A stretch of DNA of 64,000 bases, taken from NCBI GenBank assembly GCA_963715625.1, contig OY970260.1, positions 62,001 through 126,000 on the forward strand. Reading direction: 5' to 3'. Under the pieces are notes generated by a model that did no database searches, was not told the DNA's origin, and saw only the letters and a list, made by a program, of their open reading frames with translations. A program made the translations under genes and the position numbers. Shown here one piece after another: positions 54,702 through 62,706 of the stretch. Position 1 is the first letter of the stretch. The number at the start of each line of letters is the position of its first letter. This DNA is from VRUE01 sp963715625. GTDB lineage: Bacteria > Actinomycetota > Thermoleophilia > Solirubrobacterales > 70-9.

Positions 54702-56312
54702 ATGAATCCCTCTACAGATCTTCCGGTTGACCGGACTTTTCCCGAGCACGCCCAGCAACGCGAACTGCTCGTCCAGGACCGGCCCACTCTCGGCAGCATG
54801 CCGCGGACGACGAGAGGCATCAGCTGGTGGCTCCTGCCCGCCGTCGACCTCACCTGCTCTTCGGTCGCGCTTGCGTCGGTCACCCTCGCCACAGGGGACA
54901 CCCTCTTCCCCGCCCTGCCGGTCGCACCGCTGTTGCTGGTCATCGTCTACGGCGCCCTCGGCGTCTACGGCGCCAGCCCCTCTCGCGGCGCCGAGGATGG
55001 AATGGCCTGGCCGGTGATCCGCCTGCTCGTCGCGGCTCTCTTCGCGTGGTCGGCCTCTCTCCTCTCGGGGCTGGATGGTGGCGCTCAGCTGGCACTGTGG
55101 GCCGGGTTCGTGGCCATCGACACCATTGCCCGCAGGCTGGGAGAGCCGCTGTTCCAGCGCTTCGACCTTTGCGAGCGCTGGGTGCTCGTCGGTGACGAGA
55201 CGACCGCCCAGCGATTGAGGGCATACGAGCCCCTTCGCGCCTACGCGCAGGTCGTGGCAACCGTCGCGCCCGGCGGCGACGACACCCAGTCGGCCGCCCG
55301 GGTGGCGGCACTCGAAGTCGTCGACCGCTACCGCGCCGACCGAGTCGTGATCGCAAGCCAGCAGGCCGACGACGAGGGGCTGCTCGAACTCGTCCGCGCC
55401 TTCAAGTCGATCGGCGTGCCGGTAAGCCTCCTCCCCCGCCCGCTCGACCTGCTCGAGGCCCCGGTGGCCACACCCAGTCAGGTCGGCGGCGTCCCCCTGA
55501 TCGACGTCGAGGCCCTCGCCACCCACGGTGCGGTTCCGTATTCCGGGCCCGACCGCCGTCGCACGCGCGAGACGAAGATCACCGTCGTCGTCCCGGCGAT
55601 GAACGAGGAGGGCAACATCGGCCAGGTGCTCAGGCGCCTGCCGGAGAACCTGCACGAGGTCATCCTGGTCGACGGCAACTCCAAGGACAAGACGATCGAG
55701 GTCGCCGAAGAGGCCTGTCCGGGAATTCGCGTCCTCAGCCAGACCGGGCGTGGCAAGGGCGACGCCTTCCGCACCGGCTTCGCCGCGGTCACCGGCAACC
55801 TCGTGGTCATGCTCGACGCCGACGGCTCGGCCGACCCCTCCGAGATCCCCCGCTTCGTCGAGGCGCTCGAGGCCGGCGCCGACTTCGCCAAGGGCTCGCG
55901 CTTCCTCGAGGGCGGCGGCAGCGCCGACCTCACCAGGCTGCGCAGCCTCGGCAACAGCGTCCTCAGCGGCACGGCCAACCTCCTGCACGGCACCCACTTC
56001 ACAGACCTCTGCTACGGCTACAACGCCTTCTGGTCCCGCTGCCTGCCGTTCATCTCGCTCGACGTGCCCGGCTTCGAGGTCGAGACCCTGATCAACCTGC
56101 GAATCGCCGGCGCCGGGATGAAGATCACCGAGGTGCCGAGCTACGAGGCCGATCGCATCTCGGGGCAGAGCAACCTCAATACCTTCCGCGACGGGTTCCG
56201 CGTGCTGGGCACGATCCTGAGCGAGGCGCGGCGGCGGCGCGCCATCCGCCGCGGGCACCAGCATGAGCCATCGGTGCCGCTGCGGGAAACCGAGACGGCG
56301 TCCGCGGCCTGA
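54702..56312 (+). CDS. Fusion of a polyprenyl-sugar-transferase-type N-terminal region with a GT2 glycosyltransferase
   Basis: 536 residues from ATG 54702. Residues ~40-130 carry four hydrophobic helices and ~155-275 a nucleotide-binding-like domain (RWVLVGDETTAQRLRAYEPL, ADRVVIASQQADDEGLLELV, SLLPRPLDLLEAP), the arrangement at the N-terminus of WbaP/PssY-type initiating sugar transferases. In place of the usual C-terminal phosphosugar-transferase there is a GT2 domain: ITVVVPAMNEEGNIGQVLRR, VMLDADGSADPSEIPRF, LCYGYNAFW, resembling dolichol-phosphate-mannose-synthase-like enzymes. Membrane-bound; probably makes a lipid-linked sugar for the downstream genes. Confidence 0.85.
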   Translation: MNPSTDLPVDRTFPEHAQQRELLVQDRPTLGSMPRTTRGISWWLLPAVDLTCSSVALASVTLATGDTLFPALPVAPLLLVIVYGALGVYGASPSRGAEDGMAWPVIRLLVAALFAWSASLLSGLDGGAQLALWAGFVAIDTIARRLGEPLFQRFDLCERWVLVGDETTAQRLRAYEPLRAYAQVVATVAPGGDDTQSAARVAALEVVDRYRADRVVIASQQADDEGLLELVRAFKSIGVPVSLLPRPLDLLEAPVATPSQVGGVPLIDVEALATHGAVPYSGPDRRRTRETKITVVVPAMNEEGNIGQVLRRLPENLHEVILVDGNSKDKTIEVAEEACPGIRVLSQTGRGKGDAFRTGFAAVTGNLVVMLDADGSADPSEIPRFVEALEAGADFAKGSRFLEGGGSADLTRLRSLGNSVLSGTANLLHGTHFTDLCYGYNAFWSRCLPFISLDVPGFEVETLINLRIAGAGMKITEVPSYEADRISGQSNLNTFRDGFRVLGTILSEARRRRAIRRGHQHEPSVPLRETETASAA

Positions 56313-56349
56313 GCAATCGCCCCGGGAACGAGTCCCGCTCCGCCCGAGG

Positions 56350-57354
56350 ATGACGCCGGTAGGCGGCGAACCTCTCGCTACGGTGACACAAGCAATCCGA
56401 AACAGCGTCTCCGTGGTCGTCCCGGCCTGGAGCTGGGACCGCCGAGATGAGCTCGCGCTGTGCCTGCGGGCGATCGAGCGGCAGACGCTTGCGCCAACCG
56501 AGGCGATCGTCGTCATCGACCACAACCCGCAGCTGCTCGAGTGGACGCGCAGCTCGTTCCCCGGCGTCGCGGCCACGCCGAACCGGCACGAGCGCGGCGT
56601 CGTCGGCGCCCGCAACACGGGCGTCGAGCTCGCGAGCGGAGAGATCGTCGTCCTCACCGACGACGACACCGAGGCGGAGCCGACCTGGATCGAGCGGCTG
56701 GCATCGTGCTTCGAGGACCCGAACGTGGTCGGCGTCACGGGAGAGCTGACCCCCAACTGGGCGGGGCCCGAGCCCCGCTGGTTCCCGCCCGAGTTCTACT
56801 GGGTCTTCGGCTGCAGCTACACGGGACTGCCCACCGAGGTCGCCCCGGTTCGAAACCCGATCGCCGCGAACATGGCGGTGCGCAACCGGCAGCTGCGCGA
56901 GATCGGCGGGTTCAGGCAGGGGGTCGCCCCCCGCGAGATCAGGTACCGCGGCGTCGTCATCGCCGGCGGGCACGCGCTGGAGGACACCGAGCTCGGCATC
57001 CGCATCGGCCAGCGGTGGCCCGAGATGAGCTGGCTCTACCAGCCCCATGCAACCGTGCGCCATACCGTGACACCGGAGCAGGCGACCCTCGGGTACCTGC
57101 TGCGCCGCAGCTTCGAGGAGGGATCCAGCAAGGTGGAGCTGGCCCGCGCGGTCGGCTCCCAGGAAGGCCTGAGCTCCGAGCGACGCTACATTTCGGTCAT
57201 TCTGCCCCGCGGCGTGGCACGAGGTTTTCGAGACTCCCTGCGCGGCGACCCCTCCGGCCTTCTCCGCGCGGGGGCGATCGCGATCGGGGTGCTGGCGAGC
57301 GGCCTCGGCTTCCTGCTCGGGAACCTCGCTCGCTTGCGGTGGCCACGGCGATGA
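56350..57354 (+). CDS. GT2 family glycosyltransferase
   Basis: 334 residues from ATG 56350 (GTG 56383 is an alternative). GT-A fold: SVSVVVPAWSWDRRDELALC, TPNRHERGVVGARNTGVELA, VVLTDDDTEAEPTW (the metal-binding DxD), NMAVRNRQLREIGGF, HALEDTELGIRIGQ. One hydrophobic C-terminal helix (GAIAIGVLASGLGFLLGNLA) suggests membrane attachment. Overlaps the next gene by 4 bp (ATGA). Confidence 0.88.
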   Translation: MTPVGGEPLATVTQAIRNSVSVVVPAWSWDRRDELALCLRAIERQTLAPTEAIVVIDHNPQLLEWTRSSFPGVAATPNRHERGVVGARNTGVELASGEIVVLTDDDTEAEPTWIERLASCFEDPNVVGVTGELTPNWAGPEPRWFPPEFYWVFGCSYTGLPTEVAPVRNPIAANMAVRNRQLREIGGFRQGVAPREIRYRGVVIAGGHALEDTELGIRIGQRWPEMSWLYQPHATVRHTVTPEQATLGYLLRRSFEEGSSKVELARAVGSQEGLSSERRYISVILPRGVARGFRDSLRGDPSGLLRAGAIAIGVLASGLGFLLGNLARLRWPRR

Positions 57355-59954
57355 GCGGCGATATGGATGCGGCCTCGCCCGAATTCGCCCCGGTGCTCAT
57401 CGCCGAGGTGGAGATCGGCGAGCCCCTCCCCGTCCTCGGGGCCGAAGGAGAGGGCCCGAGCGGCCGCTACGAGACGGCTCTCTGCCTGGTTCGCCTGCAC
57501 GGCGCCCCACTCGGGTCGGTCCGCGCCGAACTGCCCCCGGAGGGACTCTCAGCCGAGAGACTGGCAGCGCAGGTCCAAGCCGAGCTTGGCAGCGAGATCG
57601 AGGCTCACCTCCGCACCGACGGCCTGCCCGGCGCCGGCGAGCTCGGCGCCGGGGGAATCCAGATGCCGGGGCGGGCGCCGTGCATCGTCGCGCTCGAGGA
57701 GTTCCTGCAGCGGGCGCCCACGATCTCGGTGGTGATCCCCACCCGCAACCGCCCCGCCTTCGCGGTCGAAGCGATGCGCGCGGCCCTGGGCTCCCATTAC
57801 CCGAGCGACCGCTTCGAGGTGATCGTCGTCGACAACGGCTCCGGCTCAGACGATCGGTTCGTCCTGCCCGACGTCGAGGCGAACGACGGCGTCAAGGTCA
57901 GGCTGCTCCGGGAAGAAGCCCCGGGCGGGTCCAACGCCCGCAACGCCGGGCTCCACGCGGCCGAGGGCGAAATCGTCGCCTTCGCGGACGACGACGTCCT
58001 CGTCGACCGCGACTGGTTGGCGTCGATAGCCAGGGCCTTCGCCCGCGACGACCGGGTGGGCGGGGTGACCGGCCTCACCGTGCCGCGAGAACTGGAGACG
58101 CCGGCCCAGATCTGGTACGAGGGCTTCGCGAAAGCCGACCCGGATTTCGAGGGCCGCGTGCTCGACCGCCGTGACCCTCCGCCGGACCGGCCGCTCTTCC
58201 CCTTCACCATCGGCGACTTCGGCAGCGGCGAGAACTTCGCCTTCCGCCGGGAGCTTCTGATCGAGCTCGGCGGCTTTGACCCCGCCCTCGGCACGGCCAC
58301 GCACACACTGGGCGGCGAGGACGTCGAGGCGATGCTCCGGGTCCTGCTCGCCGACCGTCAGGTGATCTACGAACCCGCCGCCATCGTCCGCCACGCGCAT
58401 CCGCGCGAGTTCGGGCAGTTCGAGCGCCGGGTATGGGGTTACGGGGTGGGCCTCACCGCGTGCCTGAGCAAGATCCTGACGCTGCACCCGAAGCTGCTGC
58501 CCGAGCTGGTCCGCAAACTTCCCGGGGGGCTGGTGTACGCGCTGTCCCCGAGCTCGGAAAAGAACAAGGACAAGCCGGGCGACTACCCCGCCCGCCTGAC
58601 CCGGCTCGAGCTGCGCGGCATCGCCTACGGGCCGCTGGCGTACGCCCGCAGCCGCCGGGCCCTGCGCAAGCAGGCCAAGCGGCGCCGGAACGACCCCCCT
58701 GCCGGGCCAGGCCCCCTGCGCGCGCTGATCGTCACCGACTCCTACTGGCCGCTGATCGGGGGCGCCAACCGCAGCGTCGAACTGCTCGCGCACAACCTGG
58801 CGCGCCGCGGGCACACGGTGGCGGTCGCCACCGCCTGGCAGGAGGGCGTGCCCGCCGTCGAGGACCAGGGCGACGTGCGCGTCCACCGCCTGCGCGACCT
58901 GACCAGCCGCATGCAGTGGATCTCGGAGGACCCCTACAAGCACAACCCGCCCCCGTTTCCCGACCCCGAGGCAGTCTGGCGACTGCGGCGCCTGATCGCC
59001 GAGTTCGAGCCCGACATCGTCCACGCCTACGGCTGGCTCACCCACTCGACCGCCGTCGCGCTGCTCGGCAAGGACGTTCCCCTTCTGATCTCGGCCCGCA
59101 GCTACGGGAACATCTGCGCGGTGCACAACCTGGCGCGCGACGAAGGCATCTGCGACGGTCCGGCGCCGCTGAAGTGCCTCGCCTGCTCCGCCCGCACCTA
59201 CGGGGTCGCAAAGGGAACCGCGGCCGTGGCGGGGGTGTTCGGAGCGGGCCCGGTGCTGCGCCGCAAGACCACCGCGATCCACAGCGTCAGCCGCTTCGTC
59301 GCCGCGAAGATGGACCGCTTCCTCCACGTGCCGGGCGCCCGCGACGTGGTCGTGCCGAACTTCCACGAGGACGTCTCGGGGCGCCCCGCGGACGAGGAGA
59401 TCCTCGCCCGGCTTCCCGGGGAGCCGTTCATCCTCTACGTCGGCGCCTTCAGGAGGATCAAGGGGATCGAGGAGCTGTTCGCGGCCTACCGGAAGCTCGA
59501 AGACCCGCCCCCACTCGTCCTCGCCGGAACCCGGGCGCCGGACACGCCCAGCCGGTTCCCCGAGGGCGTGACGGTGGTCGAAGACGTGCCCTACCCGACC
59601 GTGCTGGCGATCTGGGAGAGAGCCATGTTCGGCGTCTTCCCGACCAGGATCCCGGAGGCGCTCGGGAATGTGGTCCACGAGGCGATGAGCAGGGAACGGG
59701 CGGTGATCGGGACCAGGCCCGGCGGCCACGAGGACATGATCGAGGACGGTGAGAACGGCCTGCTGGTGCCCGCCGGCGACCCCGACGCGCTGGCGGAGGC
59801 GATGGCCCGGCTGGCGGGGGACACGGCGCTGCGGGCGAGGCTCGGCGCTGCGGCGCTGGTGCGGGCGCGAGACTTCACGCCGGAGGTCGTCATGCCCAAG
59901 ATGGAGCAGCTCTACTACCAGACGATCGCCGACGCCCGGGAGGCGCGCCGGTGA
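57351..59954 (+). CDS. Bifunctional GT2-GT4 glycosyltransferase
   Basis: 867 residues from ATG 57351. After a ~115-residue N-terminal region comes a GT2 domain (~123-370: ISVVIPTRNRPAFAVEAMRA, EEAPGGSNARNAGLHAAEGE, AFADDDVLVDRDW, GENFAFRRELLIELGGF). From ~456 a GT4/GT-B domain follows (LIVTDSYWPLIGGANRSVEL, VHAYGWLTHSTAVALLGK, ILYVGAFRRIKGIEELFAAY, IPEALGNVVHEAMSRERAVI with the E-x7-E-like donor site). Two activities in one chain would add successive sugars. Coupled to both neighbours by GTGA/ATGA overlaps. Confidence 0.88.
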   Translation: MSGDMDAASPEFAPVLIAEVEIGEPLPVLGAEGEGPSGRYETALCLVRLHGAPLGSVRAELPPEGLSAERLAAQVQAELGSEIEAHLRTDGLPGAGELGAGGIQMPGRAPCIVALEEFLQRAPTISVVIPTRNRPAFAVEAMRAALGSHYPSDRFEVIVVDNGSGSDDRFVLPDVEANDGVKVRLLREEAPGGSNARNAGLHAAEGEIVAFADDDVLVDRDWLASIARAFARDDRVGGVTGLTVPRELETPAQIWYEGFAKADPDFEGRVLDRRDPPPDRPLFPFTIGDFGSGENFAFRRELLIELGGFDPALGTATHTLGGEDVEAMLRVLLADRQVIYEPAAIVRHAHPREFGQFERRVWGYGVGLTACLSKILTLHPKLLPELVRKLPGGLVYALSPSSEKNKDKPGDYPARLTRLELRGIAYGPLAYARSRRALRKQAKRRRNDPPAGPGPLRALIVTDSYWPLIGGANRSVELLAHNLARRGHTVAVATAWQEGVPAVEDQGDVRVHRLRDLTSRMQWISEDPYKHNPPPFPDPEAVWRLRRLIAEFEPDIVHAYGWLTHSTAVALLGKDVPLLISARSYGNICAVHNLARDEGICDGPAPLKCLACSARTYGVAKGTAAVAGVFGAGPVLRRKTTAIHSVSRFVAAKMDRFLHVPGARDVVVPNFHEDVSGRPADEEILARLPGEPFILYVGAFRRIKGIEELFAAYRKLEDPPPLVLAGTRAPDTPSRFPEGVTVVEDVPYPTVLAIWERAMFGVFPTRIPEALGNVVHEAMSRERAVIGTRPGGHEDMIEDGENGLLVPAGDPDALAEAMARLAGDTALRARLGAAALVRARDFTPEVVMPKMEQLYYQTIADAREARR

Positions 59955-60715
59955 ACGCAGGGGCCACGCACGATCTCAGGCGAGCGGTGGCGGCCTCTCT
60001 CGCCCTGGCGATCTTGATGGCGCTCCCGATCGGCGGGGTCCCCAAGGACATCCTCCTCGTCCCGTTCGTCCTGCTCCTCCCCGGCTATGCGGTCTCCGTC
60101 GCGATGTTCCCGCCGGGCGCCATCACCCGCGGCGAGCGCCTCTTGTACACGCTGTGCCTGAGCGTCGCCACCGCTGCCCTCGGCGGCCTGCTCTGGCAGC
60201 TCCTGTTCGGGCTCGACCGCTTCGCCTGGGCGTTCCTGGTGGTCGCGACCGTGCTGGCCTCGGCGGCGATCGCGGGGCGCAGGCGGGCCCCGCAGCGCCC
60301 GGGCGCAGCCGAGCACGGCCCCCGGCAGCCTCGCGTGGGCCTGCCGACCGCGCTCGCGATGCTCCTCGCCCTGGCGCTCGCCGTCCTCGCCATCGACACC
60401 GCCATCGACGGGGTCCACGACCAGAGGGCCGAATCTCACTTCAGCGCGCTCTGGATCGTGCCCCGAGGGCCCGGCGAGGACTCGGTGGAAATCGGCGTCT
60501 GGAATCACCAGGAGGCCGTCTTCACGTACCGGCTCAGCGTCGATCGGGTGGGAATCCCGCTCTGGGGCTGGGAAGGGCGCCTGGGGGCGCGCGCGCGCAA
60601 GCAGGTGATCCTCGACTCGGATCGGATCCCTGGCGGCGGGCGAGTGGAGGTGTCCCTCTACCGAGACGGCGTGCTCTACCGGAGCGCCGAGCTCGAGACT
60701 GGGGTCGGGACCTGA
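59951..60715 (+). CDS. DUF1616-type membrane protein
   Basis: 254 residues from GTG 59951. Three to four helices in the first half (ALAILMALPIGGVPKDILLV, PFVLLLPGYAVSVAMFP, TLCLSVATAALGGLLW) with the LLPGY motif, then one more helix and a beta-rich extracytoplasmic part (GEDSVEIGVWNHQEAVFTYR). DUF1616 proteins are often found with surface-glycan genes; function unknown. Confidence 0.75.
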   Translation: MNAGATHDLRRAVAASLALAILMALPIGGVPKDILLVPFVLLLPGYAVSVAMFPPGAITRGERLLYTLCLSVATAALGGLLWQLLFGLDRFAWAFLVVATVLASAAIAGRRRAPQRPGAAEHGPRQPRVGLPTALAMLLALALAVLAIDTAIDGVHDQRAESHFSALWIVPRGPGEDSVEIGVWNHQEAVFTYRLSVDRVGIPLWGWEGRLGARARKQVILDSDRIPGGGRVEVSLYRDGVLYRSAELETGVGT

Positions 60716-62706
60716 TGCCGCCCGCCCCCCAGGCCCAGCGCGACGCCACCGGCTCCCCCGGGCGGCCGGCGCGGGAAAAAGCCGGCGGCCGGCAGACACG
60801 CTCCCGGCCGGAATCGCTGGGAACCGCCGGCTTCATCGCGCTGCTGGTGGCCTTCGGGCTGCTGCTGGTCGCGCTCGGGAACAACGCGGCCCGCGAAGGC
60901 GCCGCGAACGCACAGCCCCTGTTCTGGGGTGGCCTGGTGCTGATCTACACGCCGATCGCCTTCCGCCTGCTCTCCCCCACATCCTCGCGGGCGGAATCGA
61001 TCGCCCTCTCCCTGCTCCTCGGCGGCGGGCTCTTCCTGGTCAAGCTCCTCTACAACCCGATCGGCTTCATCCCGCACGACGAGATGGCGACCTACCGCCA
61101 GGCCTGGGAGCTGCTCGAAACCGGGCACTTCTTCTCGGCCAACCCGATCGTCCAGGGCTACGCCGGCTATCCGGGGCTGCAGGCCGTGACGGCGGCGCTC
61201 GCCCAGATCTCAGAGCTCAACCCTTTCGTCTCCGCGATGATCGCGATCGGGGCCGCGCGCCTGGCGCTGATGCTGGGGCTCTTCCTCTTCCTGGAGCGGG
61301 TCAGCGGCTCCCACCGGGTCGCGGGCATCGGGGTGGCCGTGTACGTCTGCAACCCGAGCTTCCTCTACTTCGACTCGCAGTTCGGCTACGAGTCGCTCGC
61401 CCTGGCGATCGCGATTGCCCTGCTGCTGCTCGCGCTGCGCTGGTCCACCCGCAGCGCGTTCAGGCCGGGGCCCCTCGCACAAGGGGTCGTTGCCGCAATG
61501 GCGGTGCTGGCCGCGACCGTGGTCACCACTCACCACCTCACCTCCTACGCGGTCTTCGCCTTCCTGCTCGCCTGGGCACTGATGATCGTGGTCGGACGCC
61601 ACGGGCGAACCCTCTTCAAGGCTCCCCGTATTCACATCTCCAAGGTGCCTCCGATGCTGAGAATGGACCGGTCGAAGGCACCGGGGCTCAGGTGGTTCCA
61701 GGGCCCGCTTCTCCCCGCCGCCTTCCTCGCCGTGGCGGGCGCGCTCTGGTTCACGTTCGTCGCCGGCGACGTCACGACCAGCGAGCTGGGGGGCGTGTTC
61801 ACCGAGTCCTTCACGTCGTTCTTCCACCTGATCACCGGCCAGTCCGGCTCCAAGGAGCTGTTCGAAGCGGGCAGCGAAGAGACCAACACGGCGACAGCCC
61901 GTGCCCTCGGCGTGGCCTCGATCATCCCCCTGCTCATCATGATCCCGTTCGGCCTCTGGAGGACCTGGCTTTGGCAGGACTCCAACGCGATGTGGCGGAC
62001 GCTCTCCCTCGTCGCCCTGCTCTACCCGATCACCCTGGGCCTGCGCCTCACGCAGGCCGGCACCGAGACCTCTCAGCGAGCGTCCGAGTTCGTCTTCGTC
62101 GGGCTGGCGTTCGTGGCCGGGCTGCTGATCGTCGAGGCGGCCGGCCCGAACAACCCCCTGCGGAGAACGGTCAGGGCCCTTGGCATAGCGATCGTCGCGA
62201 CGGTTGTGTTCCTTGGCGGGTTCATCGTCGGCGAGTCGCCGCTGACGCGACAACCCGGGCCTTATCTGGTCGCCGGGGAGTCGCGATCGGTGAGCCCGGA
62301 GATCCTCAGCGCCTCCGAATTCGCCGCCGAATACATCCCGCCCCGCAGCCGCATCCTCGTCGATCGGGTCAACGCCACCCTGCTGGGCGCGTTCGGCCAC
62401 CTCGACCCGGTGGTCGGCGAGATCAACGGCATCAGGGTCTCGCGCGTCTTCTTCAGCCGGACCTACGACCACCTCGACCAGGAGGTGATCAGCGAAGACG
62501 CGATCGACTACATCGTCGTCGACCGGCGCTTCATCGAGGAGCCGCCCGCTTCCGGCTATTACTACGAACGCGACGAGCCATCCGGAGGAAAGCCGATCGA
62601 CCGCGAATCCCTGCAGAAGTTCGCCGACCTCGAAGGCCTCGATCGCATCTACGACGACGGCGCGATCGCGATCTACGACACCGCGACGCTCAGGTCTCGG
62701 CCGTGA
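60715..62706 (+). CDS. Polytopic membrane protein of the glycan operon (GT-C-like)
   Basis: 663 residues from ATG 60715, which overlaps the previous stop (TGATG). About twelve hydrophobic helices; an extracytoplasmic IGFIPHDEMATYRQAWELLE with His-Asp-Glu after an early helix recalls the catalytic loop of GT-C glycosyltransferases, and YDHLDQEV and IDYIVVDRRF lie in a C-terminal soluble domain. Probably transfers or elongates a glycan on the outer face of the membrane; the precise role is inferred. Confidence 0.72.
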   Translation: MPPAPQAQRDATGSPGRPAREKAGGRQTRSRPESLGTAGFIALLVAFGLLLVALGNNAAREGAANAQPLFWGGLVLIYTPIAFRLLSPTSSRAESIALSLLLGGGLFLVKLLYNPIGFIPHDEMATYRQAWELLETGHFFSANPIVQGYAGYPGLQAVTAALAQISELNPFVSAMIAIGAARLALMLGLFLFLERVSGSHRVAGIGVAVYVCNPSFLYFDSQFGYESLALAIAIALLLLALRWSTRSAFRPGPLAQGVVAAMAVLAATVVTTHHLTSYAVFAFLLAWALMIVVGRHGRTLFKAPRIHISKVPPMLRMDRSKAPGLRWFQGPLLPAAFLAVAGALWFTFVAGDVTTSELGGVFTESFTSFFHLITGQSGSKELFEAGSEETNTATARALGVASIIPLLIMIPFGLWRTWLWQDSNAMWRTLSLVALLYPITLGLRLTQAGTETSQRASEFVFVGLAFVAGLLIVEAAGPNNPLRRTVRALGIAIVATVVFLGGFIVGESPLTRQPGPYLVAGESRSVSPEILSASEFAAEYIPPRSRILVDRVNATLLGAFGHLDPVVGEINGIRVSRVFFSRTYDHLDQEVISEDAIDYIVVDRRFIEEPPASGYYYERDEPSGGKPIDRESLQKFADLEGLDRIYDDGAIAIYDTATLRSRP

